Part shown: piece by piece, positions 7,998 to 17,366 of the stretch | How positions within the stretch are numbered: position 1 is the first letter of the stretch | Layout: each line of letters opens with the position of its first letter | NCBI RefSeq assembly: GCF_001180025.1 | Contig: NZ_CVSK01000030.1 | Coordinates: 62,001-126,000, forward strand | Source: Candidatus Pelagibacter communis | GTDB lineage: Bacteria; Pseudomonadota; Alphaproteobacteria; Pelagibacterales; Pelagibacteraceae | Direction: 5' to 3' | Length of the DNA stretch: 64,000 nucleotides | Translations under genes and position numbers: made by a program | The notes under the pieces: model-generated | Told to the model about the DNA's origin: nothing | The model's input: only the letters and a program-made list of their open reading frames with translations | Databases searched by the model: none

Positions 7998-10223
7998 ATG
8001 CTCAAAAAAATATTATTTTTAGGTTTCACCTTATCAATATTAATATTTTCAAATAATCTCTTTGCTGAAATTAATTCAGTTGTACCTTTAAAAAAACCTG
8101 TTTTAAGTAAAGAAGAAATTCAAAAGAAAATATCTATAAATATCATTAAGCCATTAAAGAAGCCTACAAAAACCAAAGAAATTAAAATCGAAGAAGTGAT
8201 TGTTAAAAAAGAGTTGGTTTTAAAAGAAAAAAAATTAAGTTTTAAAATACCGAAGAAAAAACCAACTATAGCTGGCACTAGCACAGCTAATAATATTAAG
8301 ATTTCAAGATATTATAGTAAAAAGGACTTTGGGTTGGCTAAAAAAGCTATTTCAGAAATGCAGAAGAGTAAATGGTCTTCTGCGCTTAAAATAGCAAAAA
8401 AAGCAAAAGACAACTCTATTTATAATTTTATACAATGGAGACATCTTTTAACATCTGGTAACCAGGCGTCATTTTACGATTACCAAATTTTTTTAAATAA
8501 AAATTCAGATTATCCTAGAATAAGCAGGGTAAAATATCTTGCTGAACATAAACTGTCTACAGAAAGTGTTTCACCAAAAAAAATAATAAATTGGTTTGGA
8601 GAGATAGATCCATTAAGTGGTTACGGAAAAATGATACTTGGAGAAAGTCATGTTTTAATTGGTGACAAAAATAAGGGTATAAAATTAATTAAAGATGGTT
8701 GGATAACAGCGGATTTATCTAAAAATGAATTAAAATATTTTAGAAAAAAGTATAAAAAATATTTAAATGCAGATGACTATATTAACCGAGCTGATTATTT
8801 GGCTTGGAACGGAGATCGTTGGGATTTAGGAAGATTAATAAGGTATCTGCCAAAAGATTATGAACTTTTATATAATGCAAGACATCTTTTAATGAGTAAA
8901 GGCTATGGGGTTGATCAAGCCATAGCAAATGTTCCTCAAAAATTTAAGAATGATGCTGGATTGAACTATGATCGATTGAAATGGAGAAGAAAAAAAGGAC
9001 GTGTAGAATCTTCAGCTGAAATATTATTGAAAATAAGAAATGATAAAGAGTATTTAGTTAGACCTGATAAATGGTGGAAAGAAAGAGAAATTATCTCTAG
9101 AGCATTGCTTTATAAAAAGAAGTACGAAATTGCATATAAAATTTCAAGCAATCATGGAATGACTGAAGGTTCTGAATATGCTGCTGCAGAATGGATGAGC
9201 GGCTGGATAGCATTAAGTTTTTTAAATGATCCAATGACTGCTAAAGATCATTTTAAAAATTTTCATGAAAATGTTAGTTATCCAATAAGCTTATCTAGAG
9301 GTGCTTATTGGCTTGGAAGAGCATATGAAAAAATAGGTGAAAGAGAGCAATCAAATAATTGGTACAGAGAAGCCACAAAATATCTTACTACATACTATGG
9401 TCAGCTAGCTTTTTTAAAATTAAATCCAAATGGAAAATTTGAGTTAGAAAAGGATATGGAAATTGATCCAAAATATAGAATTCAATTTTTTAATAAAGAG
9501 CTTGTAAAAATTTCTTATCTCCTAGATGAATTAAAGAAAGATAAATATACAAAACATATTTTAAGGCATTTAGCTAACGATAATATAGCTAAAGGCAGTG
9601 AAGTTTTGGCTGCAGAATTAGCTACGAGTATAAACAGATATGATTTTGCTATCCAGGTTTCAAAAATTGCATCTTATCAAAAAAGATTTCATAATAAATA
9701 CAACTACCCAATAATTAGTACTCCTAAATATATTAATAAAAGAAAAATTCCAGAAAGTGCTTTGATCTTATCTATAATTAGACAAGAAAGTGAATTTGAT
9801 TTAGAAGCTAATAGTCATGCTGGTGCAAAAGGATTAATGCAATTGATGCCCTACACAGCAAAATTAGTTTCAAAACAAGCCAAACTTCCTTATTCAAAAT
9901 CAAGATTAACTACTGATCCAGAATATAATATTAATTTAGGTTCACATTATATTGCAGGTTTAATTCTACAATATGATGGTGCCTACCCTTTTGCTGTTGC
10001 TGCTTATAATGCTGGACCCAATAGAGTTAAATATTGGAAAAAAATCAATAAAGATCCACAAAAAAAACAAGTTGATTATGTTGATTGGGTTGAATTAATA
10101 AAATTTAGAGAAACAAGAAATTACGTTCAGCGTGTAATGGAAAATTATAATGTTTATAGATACATTTTGGAACAACGTCCTGTTACCATGAAAAACTTTT
10201 TTATAGATCAGCCTCTATTTTAA
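7998..10223 (+). CDS. slt: Soluble lytic murein transglycosylase (Slt family)
   Basis: Periplasmic enzyme that cleaves the MurNAc-GlcNAc bond with 1,6-anhydro ring formation. The 741-residue protein has a signal peptide (about residues 1-23, ending NNLFA), then a Lys/Pro-rich stretch with repeated PLKKP-like units to about residue 95. A long alpha-helical superhelix follows. The C-terminal SLT domain has ALILSIIRQESEFDLEA, with the catalytic Glu, then HAGAKGLMQLMP and the AVAAYNAGPNRV motif. The stop codon directly abuts the 3' CCA of the convergent tRNA-Ser. A weak -10 (TATACT, 7984-7989) sits eight bases before the ATG. Confidence 0.93.
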   Translation: MLKKILFLGFTLSILIFSNNLFAEINSVVPLKKPVLSKEEIQKKISINIIKPLKKPTKTKEIKIEEVIVKKELVLKEKKLSFKIPKKKPTIAGTSTANNIKISRYYSKKDFGLAKKAISEMQKSKWSSALKIAKKAKDNSIYNFIQWRHLLTSGNQASFYDYQIFLNKNSDYPRISRVKYLAEHKLSTESVSPKKIINWFGEIDPLSGYGKMILGESHVLIGDKNKGIKLIKDGWITADLSKNELKYFRKKYKKYLNADDYINRADYLAWNGDRWDLGRLIRYLPKDYELLYNARHLLMSKGYGVDQAIANVPQKFKNDAGLNYDRLKWRRKKGRVESSAEILLKIRNDKEYLVRPDKWWKEREIISRALLYKKKYEIAYKISSNHGMTEGSEYAAAEWMSGWIALSFLNDPMTAKDHFKNFHENVSYPISLSRGAYWLGRAYEKIGEREQSNNWYREATKYLTTYYGQLAFLKLNPNGKFELEKDMEIDPKYRIQFFNKELVKISYLLDELKKDKYTKHILRHLANDNIAKGSEVLAAELATSINRYDFAIQVSKIASYQKRFHNKYNYPIISTPKYINKRKIPESALILSIIRQESEFDLEANSHAGAKGLMQLMPYTAKLVSKQAKLPYSKSRLTTDPEYNINLGSHYIAGLILQYDGAYPFAVAAYNAGPNRVKYWKKINKDPQKKQVDYVDWVELIKFRETRNYVQRVMENYNVYRYILEQRPVTMKNFFIDQPLF

Positions 10224-10315
10224 TGGCGGAAGAGGAGGGATTCGAACCCTCGGTACAAGTTTCCTCGCACGGTCATTTAGCAAACGACTGGTTTCAGCCT
10301 CTCACCCACTCTTCC
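10224..10315 (-). tRNA. serT-GCU: tRNA-Ser (anticodon GCU)
   Basis: Read on the minus strand the 92-base sequence starts GGAAGAGTGGGTGAGAGGCT and ends CTCTTCC-G-CCA. The seven-base acceptor stem GGAAGAG/CTCTTCC pairs perfectly. The anticodon stem GTCGT/ATGAC encloses loop TTGCTAA, giving anticodon GCU. A long variable arm typical of class II serine tRNAs follows, then the T arm GAGGGTTCGAATCCCTC. CCA is encoded. The 3' end touches the stop of the transglycosylase gene. Confidence 0.96.
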
Positions 10316-10327
10316 ATATGACATTGT

Positions 10328-10367
10328 GTATTAAGCGATTGTATTGAAAATTCAATATATATAAAGT
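10328..10367. promoter_or_regulatory. Candidate divergent promoters for tRNA-Ser and soxBDAG around an inverted repeat
   Basis: An inverted repeat TATTGAA-AA-TTCAATA lies at 10342-10357. On the plus strand TTGTAT (10339-10344) is 17 bases from TAAAGT (10362-10367), about 15 bases before the soxB ATG. On the minus strand TTGAAT (10350-10355) is 16 bases from TAATAC (10328-10333), 12 bases before the tRNA-Ser 5' end. The repeat may be an operator or just two divergent -35 boxes. Consensus matches only; no experiment. Confidence 0.4.
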
Positions 10368-10382
10368 AATTATTCAATTATT

Positions 10383-11636
10383 ATGAGAAATAAGTACTCA
10401 GTATTTTCGTTAATCAAAAATGCTCTTTCATATCATGAAAATTGGCAAAGAGCATGGAAAGATCCTGCTCCTAAAAAAGATTACGATGCAGTAATTGTTG
10501 GCGGTGGTGGCCATGGATTAGCAACAGCCTACTATTTAGCAAAAAAACACAATATGAATAATATTGCTGTAGTCGAGAAAGGTTGGATTGGTGGAGGAAA
10601 TACTGGACGTAATACTACAATTATAAGATCAAATTATTTATGGGACGCCAGTGCAGGATTATATGATCATGCATTAAAAATTTGGGAAGGTTTATCTCAA
10701 GAACTAAACTATAATGTAATGTTTAGTCAAAGAGGAGTAATGAACCTTGCGCATAATTTACAAGATGTTAGAGATTTAAAAAGACGAACACATGCTAATA
10801 GACTAAATGGAATTGATGCAGTCTACTTAAGTACAGAAGAAGTTAAAAAATTTTGTCCAATTATAAATACATCACCAGATATTAGATACCCTGTTTTAGG
10901 AGGAACTTTACAACGTAGAGCTGGTACAGCAAGACACGATGCTGTTGCTTGGGGATATGCTAGAGGAGCTGATGAAATGGGTGTTGATATTATTCAAAAT
11001 TGTGAAGTTAAAGGAATAAAAAGAAATGGAGATAGTGTTGAAGGAATAGAAACAACTAAAGGATTTATTAAAACAAAAAAAGTAGGTGTCGTTGCAGCTG
11101 GTCATTCTAGTGTAATAGCTAATATGGCTGGTCTAAGACTCCCACTTGAGAGTAAACCTTTACAGGCTTTAGTTTCTGAACCTGTAAAACCAATTATTGA
11201 TACAGTTGTAATGTCTAATGCAGTGCATGCTTATGTTAGTCAATCTGACAAAGGTGAATTGGTCATTGGTGCAGGAACGGATGATTATGTTTCTTATACG
11301 CAAAAAGGTAGTCATCAAATAGTTGAAGGAACATTAAATGCTATTTTAGAATTATATCCAATTTTCAGTAGAATGAGAATGTTGAGACAATGGGGAGGAA
11401 TAGTAGATATTTGTCCTGACGCTAGTCCAATTTTAAGTAAAACTTCAATTAAAGGATTGTACTTTAATTGTGGTTGGGGTACTGGAGGATTTAAAGCAAC
11501 TCCTGGATCTGGAGACTTGTTTGCTCATACTATTGCAAACGATGAACCTCACAAACTTAATGCTGCATTTAATTTAAATAGATTTGTAAGCGGTGACCTT
11601 GTTGATGAACATGGTGCTGCAGCGGTTGCTCATTAA
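10383..11636 (+). CDS. soxB: Sarcosine oxidase beta subunit, heterotetrameric type
   Basis: Flavin subunit of the complex that oxidises sarcosine to glycine, passing the methyl group to tetrahydrofolate. The 417-residue protein has a Rossmann FAD-binding motif ([20 protein letters not shown]), an [15 protein letters not shown] block whose His matches the covalent-flavin His of corynebacterial SoxB, and the C-terminal [15 protein letters not shown] segment. First gene of soxB-D-A-G; its stop shares one base with soxD. In SAR11 this step is known to lie in glycine betaine and dimethylglycine catabolism. No clear ribosome-binding site precedes the ATG. Confidence 0.97.
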   Translation: MRNKYSVFSLIKNALSYHENWQRAWKDPAPKKDYDAVIVGGGGHGLATAYYLAKKHNMNNIAVVEKGWIGGGNTGRNTTIIRSNYLWDASAGLYDHALKIWEGLSQELNYNVMFSQRGVMNLAHNLQDVRDLKRRTHANRLNGIDAVYLSTEEVKKFCPIINTSPDIRYPVLGGTLQRRAGTARHDAVAWGYARGADEMGVDIIQNCEVKGIKRNGDSVEGIETTKGFIKTKKVGVVAAGHSSVIANMAGLRLPLESKPLQALVSEPVKPIIDTVVMSNAVHAYVSQSDKGELVIGAGTDDYVSYTQKGSHQIVEGTLNAILELYPIFSRMRMLRQWGGIVDICPDASPILSKTSIKGLYFNCGWGTGGFKATPGSGDLFAHTIANDEPHKLNAAFNLNRFVSGDLVDEHGAAAVAH

Positions 11637-11911
11637 TGTTTTTAATAAACTGTCCATACTGTGGTGAAAGAGATCAGCAAGAATTTAAGGCTGGTGGTGA
11701 AGCTCATATTGAAAGACCTAAACAACCAACAGAATTAAGTGATGATGAATGGGCAGAATATTTATTTATGAGAAAAAATATTAAAGGTGTTCAATTTGAA
11801 AGATGGAACCATGCACATGGCTGTCGTAAATGGTTTAATATGGTTAGAGATACTTCTAACGATGAAATAAAAGCAATATATAAAATGGGTGAAAAACCAC
11901 CTTCTCAATAA
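11636..11911 (+). CDS. soxD: Sarcosine oxidase delta subunit
   Basis: Small zinc-binding structural subunit of heterotetrameric sarcosine oxidase. The 91-residue protein begins FLINCPYCGERDQQEF with the CxxC zinc ligands and later has HAHGCRKWFNM with a further His/Cys pair, matching SoxD. Size is typical. It overlaps soxB by one base and ends one base before the soxA ATG. It is recognised both by motif and by its fixed position between soxB and soxA. Confidence 0.95.
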   Translation: MFLINCPYCGERDQQEFKAGGEAHIERPKQPTELSDDEWAEYLFMRKNIKGVQFERWNHAHGCRKWFNMVRDTSNDEIKAIYKMGEKPPSQ

Positions 11912-11912
11912 A

Positions 11913-14900
11913 ATGACTAAAAACTTAAGAGTAAAATCCAGCGAGTATATTGATGAAACTAATAGAATTTCCTTTAAATTTAATGGCAAAACTTACCATG
12001 GATTTAAAGGCGATACTTTAGCATCAGCATTACTTGCAAATGATGTTCATTTAGTTGGAAGAAGTTTTAAATATCATAGACCAAGAGGAATTATGACTGC
12101 AGGTTCCGAAGAACCAAATGCCATAGTTCAAGTAAATCCTGGTTCCAATAGAACAGAACCCAATGTTAGAGCAACAGAAGTCGAGATTTACGAAGGTTTA
12201 GAGGCTTCCAGTCAAAATTGTTGGCCAAGCGTTGAATTTGATATTGGTGGAATAAACAATTTTCTCTCCCCTTTTTTTCCAGCAGGTTTTTATTACAAAA
12301 CATTTATGTGGCCTGCTAGTTTCTGGGAGAAATATGAATTTTTCATACGACACTCAGCAGGTTTAGGAAAATCACCAACATCAAGTGATCCTGACATTTA
12401 TGACCACCGTAATATTCACTGTGATGTATTGGTTGTAGGTGCAGGTTTATCAGGGATATTAGCAGCAAAAAATGCAGCTAAAAATAATTTTAAAACGTTG
12501 TTAGTTGATGAAAAAAATGAACTTGGTGGCTCAACTATTTTTGAAAATAACGAATTTAACAAAATTGATAATAAAACTCCTTCTGAATGGTTAAAAAAAG
12601 AAATAGAGGAACTTAGAAATATTAAAAACCTTGAAATAAAAACTAGAACAAGTGTAGCTGCTTATCATCAATATAATTATCTTTTGGCTAGAGAAAATCT
12701 AACTGATCATTTAGAGGCAAAAGATAAAACAAATAAAATTAGACAAAGACTTCTGAAAATTAGAGCTAAGAAAGTTATTTTGGCCACAGGTGCTTTAGAA
12801 AGACCTTTGATATTTAATAATAATGATAGACCAGGAATATTGCTTTCGTCTGCTGTTAAAAAATATAGTGAATTTTTTGGAGTTGCATGTGGTAGTAAAA
12901 ATATATTTTTTACTAATAATGATAGTGCATACGAAAGTGCTTTGTCACTATATAATAAAGGTATAAATGTTGAAGCAATTATTGATATAAGAGAACAATC
13001 TGAAAGTAAAATTGTTAAAAAAGTAAAAGAAGCAGGTATTAAAGTTTACTGGTCACACACAATTGTTGATACAGCTGGATATAAAAGATTAAATAGTATT
13101 TCAATTATGAAGCTATCTAATGATGGTACTTCTGTGACTGGAAGTAAAATTTCTATTTCATGTGATTGCTTGGGAGTTGCTGGTGGTTGGACACCTGCTG
13201 TACATTTATATACACAATCAGGTGGTAAACTAAAATTTGATGAGGAAAAACAAATTTTCTTACCAAATCAAAATACATCCGAACAAATAAGTGTAGGATC
13301 TTGTGGTGGAGATTTTAAAATTGATGAAATCATTAAAAATTTAAATCATAAGCTTAAAGATACTCTAAATATTAGAGAAACAGATTTAGATAATATTAAT
13401 GTTGAGATTGATCTGGAAAATTCAAAAAGAAATATTTGGTTACTTCCTTCTGATACATCTTTAGGCAAAACTAAACCATTTGTAGATTATCAAAACGATG
13501 CGACGGCTAAAGATATCAAATTAGCATTAAGAGAAGGTTTTAGATCTATTGAGCATGTAAAAAGATACACCACTACTGGAATGGGTACTGATCAAGGTAA
13601 ACTAGGAAATATGCATGCATTGGGAATAATTGCAGATACAGCTGGTGTTAAAATGGGAGAATTAGGAACTACTACATTTAGACCTCCTTACACACCATTA
13701 ACATTTGGAACTATTGTAGGTCGAAATGTAGGAAAGTTTTTTGATATTTTTAGAAGAACGCCAATGAATGATTGGCATGTTGAAAATAAAGCTGAATTTG
13801 AAAATGTCGGTCAATGGAAGAGAGCTTGGTACTACCCTATTAATGGAGAGACAATGCATCAAGCAGTTCAAAGAGAAAGTAAAGCTGCAAGAGAAAGTGC
13901 TGGTATACTAGATGCCTCTACTCTTGGTAAAATTGATATTCAAGGAAGTGATGCTTCTGAATTCTTAAATAGAGTCTATACAAATGCTTGGTCAAAATTA
14001 GCTATAGGAAAATGTAGATATGGGCTAATGCTAAATGAAGATGGTATGGTTTATGATGATGGAGTTACAACAAGATTAGGTGAAAATCATTACATTATGA
14101 CCACAACAACTGGTGGAGCAGCAAATGTTTTAGGTAAACTTGAAGACTATCTTCAAACAGAATGGCCGGAACTTGATGTTTACTTAACCTCTGTAACAGA
14201 TCATTACGCTACAGCTAGTTTATGCGGACCTAATAGTAAAAAAATTCTTAAAAAAATAATTCCTGATTTAGATTTATCAGATGAAAATTTTCCTCACATG
14301 TCTTTTAAAGAAGCAACTATTGGACATATCCAATGCAGAATAATGAGGATTAGTTTTACTGGAGAACATAGTTACGAAATCAATGTTCAAGCAAGTTATG
14401 GAAAAGATTTATGGGAAAAGTGTATGGAAGCAGGTAAAGAGTTTAATATTACTCCTTATGGAACTGAAACAATGCACTTATTAAGAGCAGAAAAAGGCTT
14501 CATCATTGTAGGTCAAGATACTGACGGAACAATGACTCCTATCGATCTTCAAATGGATTGGATAGTCAGTAAGAAGAAATACGATTTCATAGGCAAAAGA
14601 TCTCTTTATAGGTCTGATACAATGAGAGAAGATAGAAAACAGTTAGTGGGTTTATTAACAGAAGATCCAAATGTAGTTTTAGAGGAAGGAGCACAAATCG
14701 TTTCTGAGTTAAATCAAAGTCCGGTTGAAATGCTTGGGCATGTAACTTCAAGTTATTTCAGTCCCAACCTGAATAAATCAATTGCGCTTGCAGTTGTTAG
14801 AGGTGGAAAAGACATGATAGGAAAACAACTTTTTGTGCCTATGGAAAGTAAAAATATTAATGTCACTGTTGCAAATCCAGTGTTTTACGATGAGAAAAAT

Positions 14901-14918
14901 GAGAGGTTAAATGCTTAA
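11913..14918 (+). CDS. soxA: Sarcosine oxidase alpha subunit
   Basis: Large subunit (about 1,001 residues) carrying NAD(H)/flavin sites and a folate domain. The N-terminal 2Fe-2S-like fold has YHGFKGDTLASALLAND and GRSFKYHRPRGI. Then come a Rossmann motif (CDVLVVGAGLSGILAAK), a reductase-like middle with ATGALERP, and a C-terminal GcvT/aminomethyltransferase domain (RESAGILDASTLGKIDIQG to the end) that binds tetrahydrofolate in homologues. A GTG at 11889 in frame lies inside soxD; the ATG at 11913 fits the family N-terminus and the operon spacing. It overlaps soxG by eight bases. Confidence 0.97.
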   Translation: MTKNLRVKSSEYIDETNRISFKFNGKTYHGFKGDTLASALLANDVHLVGRSFKYHRPRGIMTAGSEEPNAIVQVNPGSNRTEPNVRATEVEIYEGLEASSQNCWPSVEFDIGGINNFLSPFFPAGFYYKTFMWPASFWEKYEFFIRHSAGLGKSPTSSDPDIYDHRNIHCDVLVVGAGLSGILAAKNAAKNNFKTLLVDEKNELGGSTIFENNEFNKIDNKTPSEWLKKEIEELRNIKNLEIKTRTSVAAYHQYNYLLARENLTDHLEAKDKTNKIRQRLLKIRAKKVILATGALERPLIFNNNDRPGILLSSAVKKYSEFFGVACGSKNIFFTNNDSAYESALSLYNKGINVEAIIDIREQSESKIVKKVKEAGIKVYWSHTIVDTAGYKRLNSISIMKLSNDGTSVTGSKISISCDCLGVAGGWTPAVHLYTQSGGKLKFDEEKQIFLPNQNTSEQISVGSCGGDFKIDEIIKNLNHKLKDTLNIRETDLDNINVEIDLENSKRNIWLLPSDTSLGKTKPFVDYQNDATAKDIKLALREGFRSIEHVKRYTTTGMGTDQGKLGNMHALGIIADTAGVKMGELGTTTFRPPYTPLTFGTIVGRNVGKFFDIFRRTPMNDWHVENKAEFENVGQWKRAWYYPINGETMHQAVQRESKAARESAGILDASTLGKIDIQGSDASEFLNRVYTNAWSKLAIGKCRYGLMLNEDGMVYDDGVTTRLGENHYIMTTTTGGAANVLGKLEDYLQTEWPELDVYLTSVTDHYATASLCGPNSKKILKKIIPDLDLSDENFPHMSFKEATIGHIQCRIMRISFTGEHSYEINVQASYGKDLWEKCMEAGKEFNITPYGTETMHLLRAEKGFIIVGQDTDGTMTPIDLQMDWIVSKKKYDFIGKRSLYRSDTMREDRKQLVGLLTEDPNVVLEEGAQIVSELNQSPVEMLGHVTSSYFSPNLNKSIALAVVRGGKDMIGKQLFVPMESKNINVTVANPVFYDEKNERLNA

Positions 14919-15474
14919 TTATAATTCAGTTATTAAAAATGAAATTAATCAAGAAAGTGTTTCTGTAAAAGAAATCTCTCCAGTAATGAAAATTAATTTA
15001 AGAGGTAAAAAAAGAGAGTTTTTAACAAATATTGGTAAAAATCTTAATATGATCTTACCTACAGAGGCAAACACTTCAACAGCTAGTGATAAATTAACAG
15101 CAATATGGCTTAGTCCAGACGAATGGATGATAATCTCAAATGAGCTGGCAAGTAAAGATACTAACAAATCCGAACTATATGAAATGTTATTTAATAGTAT
15201 TTCAAAAACAAATTTAGGTGCTGTTATAGATGTAACAGATCAATTTGTTCAATTAGAACTTAAAGGGAAAAATATCTATGAAATTTTTTCAGCAGGATGT
15301 CCTTTTAATTTCAATGAATTTAAAGAAAAAAAAGGATCAACAACACAGACAGTTTTAAATCATGTAGATGTAATTCTGCACCATAAAGATGAAAATATTG
15401 TAAATCTTTTTGTTAGAAGATCTTTTACTGAACATCTTTGTTCTTGGATTGAAGACTGCTCTTCTAGACTATAA
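14911..15474 (+). CDS. soxG: Sarcosine oxidase gamma subunit
   Basis: Accessory subunit of heterotetrameric sarcosine oxidase, related to the YgfZ/GcvT fold and lacking a known catalytic site of its own. The 187-residue protein shows the SoxG features AIWLSPDEWMII, VIDVTDQFVQLELKGKN, the SAGCPFN segment and the C-terminal FVRRSFTEHLCSWI. Length is typical. It starts within the last codons of soxA and closes the operon. Only 16 bases separate its stop from that of the convergent serine hydrolase gene, with no convincing terminator. Confidence 0.93.
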   Translation: MLNYNSVIKNEINQESVSVKEISPVMKINLRGKKREFLTNIGKNLNMILPTEANTSTASDKLTAIWLSPDEWMIISNELASKDTNKSELYEMLFNSISKTNLGAVIDVTDQFVQLELKGKNIYEIFSAGCPFNFNEFKEKKGSTTQTVLNHVDVILHHKDENIVNLFVRRSFTEHLCSWIEDCSSRL

Positions 15475-15490
15475 AAATATATATAATTGG

Positions 15491-16819
15491 TTAACAAGAC
15501 TTTAAAACAAATCCTGTTTCGTTAACGTATTCCCTGCATTTCTTTTTATTATCTTGTGTTATTTCTCTGGCAGGGTCTAAACTTTCAAGTACTGATGAAT
15601 TAGACTGTTTAGAGTTCTTGTCTGTATAAGTACCATCAGCACCCAATGGTAGATATACTAAACTGTAATAGTCGTAGTGTCTGTCGGTTGAGTGAATAGT
15701 AATTATTCTATTATTACTAAAATCAATTACTACTTGTTGACCAGCAAAACCATCCATCATTAAAATAGGTCTATCCTCTAAACCAATAGCGTCCCATAGA
15801 AACTGACCACCATAAGTTTGTGCAGCGTTATGGTTACCATCATTATTTCTGTACTCACCATGTTGTCTATCAACTCTATTTTCATACATTGTTTTTAAAT
15901 ACTTTCCAACGCAAGTATCATTCTTCCAATGATTCATAATCATGTTAGCAATTCTTAAATAATCGTATCTGTCAGCATAGAAAGAATATCTTCCGTATTC
16001 ACCAGATTTTCTATTGCCAACTTTTTGTTTATTTAAAGTCTTGCCGAAATAAACTCTTTTTGCAACTTTAGAGTCTTCAACAAATACTTTATGAAGTAAT
16101 TTTTTCCAATCATCACCAGTTTTGTAAATAACATAGTTCATAATAACATTGGTTGTTAAAGCACTATAATTGAAATACTTACCGGGTTCTAAACCATCTT
16201 TATCTTTAAAGTATTTCTTCATTACCTTTTTAATTGGAATAGTATTAGTATTTGGACTTTTACCTCTAATAGGATTATCTTTACCATAAAGTCTATCACC
16301 AATTATTTCGTCGTCACCTGCTTGCATATTAAGTAAATCTATTAACTTTTGGTTTTCATATAAAGTGCCAACAACAGTTGGATAATCTATTCTGTCAAAA
16401 ACTGTATGATTGATATAACCGCCACATAGAGCATAACCAGTCACAAGACTTACTAAACTTTTACCTACAGAATGTGAAGGATATGGTCCCCGATATTTAC
16501 TTTTTCTATTTTGATCAACTAAAATTTTGTTATTTTCAAATAAGATATAAGAAACTAAACCAGTTTTTTTATCTTTAAGTTGTTCTTCAACTAATTTAGA
16601 TAAATCTTTAGTCTGTATTCTTCCGATACTGTTTCTGTAATTAACGAAGATGGTAGTTTGTAAATCAAACTCAAACTCATACGCATCATTTTTCTTATCA
16701 CCTATTTTATATTTATGCATACAATCAAAACAGTATTTTTCATTAGCATGATGAGCAAAAGCGAAATCCATCATAATAAATAAGATTGAGATACATAAAA
16801 ACGAAATGAATTTTTTCAT
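15491..16819 (-). CDS. Secreted beta-lactamase-fold serine hydrolase
   Basis: A 442-residue exported protein of the penicillin-binding/class C beta-lactamase-like fold; substrate unknown. Residues 1-22 form a signal peptide (ending FAFA), followed by HHANE and a CFDC motif at 30-33. The catalytic SxxK is SVGK (S117, K120), the Tyr motif is FNYSALTTN (Y218), and the C-terminal strand shows GFAGQQVVIDF and IITIHST. True beta-lactamase activity is not implied; esterase, amidase or peptidase relatives share these motifs. Composition is richer in Gly, Asp and Tyr than the neighbouring nuclease. Three bases separate it from that gene. Confidence 0.85.
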   Translation of the reverse strand: MKKFISFLCISILFIMMDFAFAHHANEKYCFDCMHKYKIGDKKNDAYEFEFDLQTTIFVNYRNSIGRIQTKDLSKLVEEQLKDKKTGLVSYILFENNKILVDQNRKSKYRGPYPSHSVGKSLVSLVTGYALCGGYINHTVFDRIDYPTVVGTLYENQKLIDLLNMQAGDDEIIGDRLYGKDNPIRGKSPNTNTIPIKKVMKKYFKDKDGLEPGKYFNYSALTTNVIMNYVIYKTGDDWKKLLHKVFVEDSKVAKRVYFGKTLNKQKVGNRKSGEYGRYSFYADRYDYLRIANMIMNHWKNDTCVGKYLKTMYENRVDRQHGEYRNNDGNHNAAQTYGGQFLWDAIGLEDRPILMMDGFAGQQVVIDFSNNRIITIHSTDRHYDYYSLVYLPLGADGTYTDKNSKQSNSSVLESLDPAREITQDNKKKCREYVNETGFVLKSC

Positions 16820-16822
16820 TGA

Positions 16823-17353
16823 TTACCTATTTTTTCTTCTAAAGTCCCATGGCATTTCAAATTTACCTTGCCAAATGCCTTTTTTTTCATTTTTAGCATT
16901 AATTTCGTTTGATATATATTTTTTTGAGTATTTTCTATAGGCTACTGCATAACCGTTTGAAACTAGCCAAGAATTCAAGTTTAAATTTCTTTTATAACAT
17001 TCTCCAATAAATCTTTTGTATCTATCAACATCCAAAATTTTACAAGTTATTACTTTGTTATTTATTTTTTTTTGTAATTTTTGAGTTGAAATTTTTCCAC
17101 ATGGATAATCTTTAGTAAAAGTAAAAAAAATTATTGTTAGATATGGTTTTTTACACATTTGCTTGAATTCAGGTGCATCAATTCCGTATAATCTTATCTT
17201 TTTTGAATTTATTTTTATTGTATCACCATCAATAATTTGAGCATTTCCAGAAATTTCTTTAATCTCTTCAGACCTAACATCGTTATATGTGAGAATAAAA
17301 AAAATCGAACAAATTATAATTAAAATTATCGCTTTTCTTTTTGTAAAAAACAT
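16823..17353 (-). CDS. Thermonuclease-family (SNase-like) nuclease, exported or membrane-anchored
   Basis: A 176-residue protein with one N-terminal hydrophobic segment (about residues 8-22) and then a staphylococcal-nuclease-like OB fold. The motifs are IIDGDTIKI, IRLYGIDAPEFKQ (Arg54 and Glu62 match the catalytic Arg and Glu) and ILDVDRYKRFIGECY with a further Arg, followed by LNSWLVSNGYAVAY. Likely a periplasmic or surface nuclease that could release nucleotides or phosphate; this role is inference. It sits between the serine hydrolase and a MATE exporter with short spacers. Confidence 0.88.
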   Translation of the reverse strand: MFFTKRKAIILIIICSIFFILTYNDVRSEEIKEISGNAQIIDGDTIKINSKKIRLYGIDAPEFKQMCKKPYLTIIFFTFTKDYPCGKISTQKLQKKINNKVITCKILDVDRYKRFIGECYKRNLNLNSWLVSNGYAVAYRKYSKKYISNEINAKNEKKGIWQGKFEMPWDFRRKNR

Positions 17354-17366
17354 ATTTAAAAAAATT

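Noticed and set aside
11889-11912. GTG start for soxA inside soxD
   Set aside because: Adds eight residues unlike SoxA; ATG 11913 is one base after the soxD stop, matching operon style.
15451-15464. GAAGA-CTGC-TCTTC hairpin near the end of soxG as a terminator
   Set aside because: Only five base pairs, inside coding sequence, and not followed by a T-run.
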